From: Yponomeuta sedellus
Taxonomy: Eukaryota; Arthropoda; Insecta; Lepidoptera; Yponomeutidae
Assembly (NCBI GenBank): GCA_934045075.1
Contig: OW203734.1
Span: forward strand, 10,427,516-10,491,515
Direction of reading: 5' to 3'
DNA: 64,000 bases
Shown here: positions 63,771 through 64,000 of the stretch, in pieces
How positions within the stretch are numbered: position 1 is the first letter of the stretch
Layout of the letters: each line of letters starts with the position of its first letter
Notes under the pieces: generated by a model
Told to the model about the DNA's origin: nothing
Database searches by the model: none
What the model saw: the letters and a program-made list of their open reading frames with translations, nothing else
Position numbers and translations under genes: made by a program

Positions 63771-64000
63771 TTGAACTATAAATTTCGTAAACACTACACA
63801 TTATTAACTTTATTCCTGATTCATAGTTATAATTAAATAGTTAAATATTAAATAGACCAGTTAAATATTTAACTATGTATGAATATCGCGAATCATTAAT
63901 AAATACTAATTCCTGATTCACGCAGTTGATTTTTGAAGATACGAGCAATCGACGACCCGTTCCGTCTCTACTCACCATAAGCTAAGCTAGATAAGCTCTG
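63771..64000. other. AT-rich flank at the window end
   Basis: 'atcgcgaatcattaataaatact' at 63884 repeats a word at 30450. Nothing else recognised. Confidence 0.35.

Overview
This window is non-coding-rich animal DNA, most probably from a moth or butterfly. Three things point to Lepidoptera. There are many Helitron pieces with the A|TC...CTAG|T layout and the 'ctaatattataaacgcg' start. There are many copies of the short motif around 'cactgctggacatagcc' and of the 'ccccagcagtggggacatac' tail that I know from lepidopteran repeats. There are also mariner, piggyBac, CR1-like, R1-like, RTE-like and Jockey-like elements side by side. The assignment rests on repeat families and not on a named gene. 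There is no sign of operons, bacterial signals or CRISPR.

Layout: 0.3-1.1 kb holds an internally deleted piggyBac-type transposase remnant. 2.1-3.0 kb holds a SINE whose head resembles 5S rRNA, broken by two later insertions. 7.3-12.6 kb is a degraded CR1-like non-LTR retrotransposon whose 3' tail has grown into a (TATC)n array of about 270 bp; a second 3' end lies at 1.6-1.9 kb. 13-25 kb is a mosaic of SINE, LINE-tail and Helitron fragments, a degenerate tandem repeat at 16 kb, and AT-rich sequence. 28.8-30.4 kb contains a tandem array (period exactly 308 bp) of a repeat with a tRNA-like promoter, with related single and fold-back copies elsewhere. 31-33 kb carries R1-like and RTE-like LINE scraps. 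34.3-35.0 kb is a piggyBac-type MITE with TTAA target sites, 35.9-37.2 kb a mariner with perfect 24-bp inverted ends. 42-46 kb holds nested insertions, including a 241-bp deletion derivative of the same mariner family that is present in longer form at 49.3-50.5 kb. 57.8-62.5 kb is a complete-length but mutated Jockey-like element with an 11-bp target-site duplication.

The host gene. Three exons on the + strand, 53548-53631, 54934-55124 and 56844-57023, join with GT...AG borders and matching phases (phase 1, then phase 0) and encode an astacin-family metalloprotease domain. The zinc ligands of the HExxHxxGxxH signature are kept, but the catalytic Glu is Ala, and the reading frame stops before the Met-turn. 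Downstream, the second half of the last exon is repeated in at least two further recognisable copies and a fourth remnant at roughly 250-bp spacing once later insertions are subtracted; the Jockey element landed inside this array. Two weaker candidate exons of the same gene lie at 4823-4917 and 38190-38310; their splice phases are compatible with this chain, which would make most of the window intronic.

No transposon copy here looks able to move by itself: every transposase or polymerase reading frame has frameshifts, stops or deletions.
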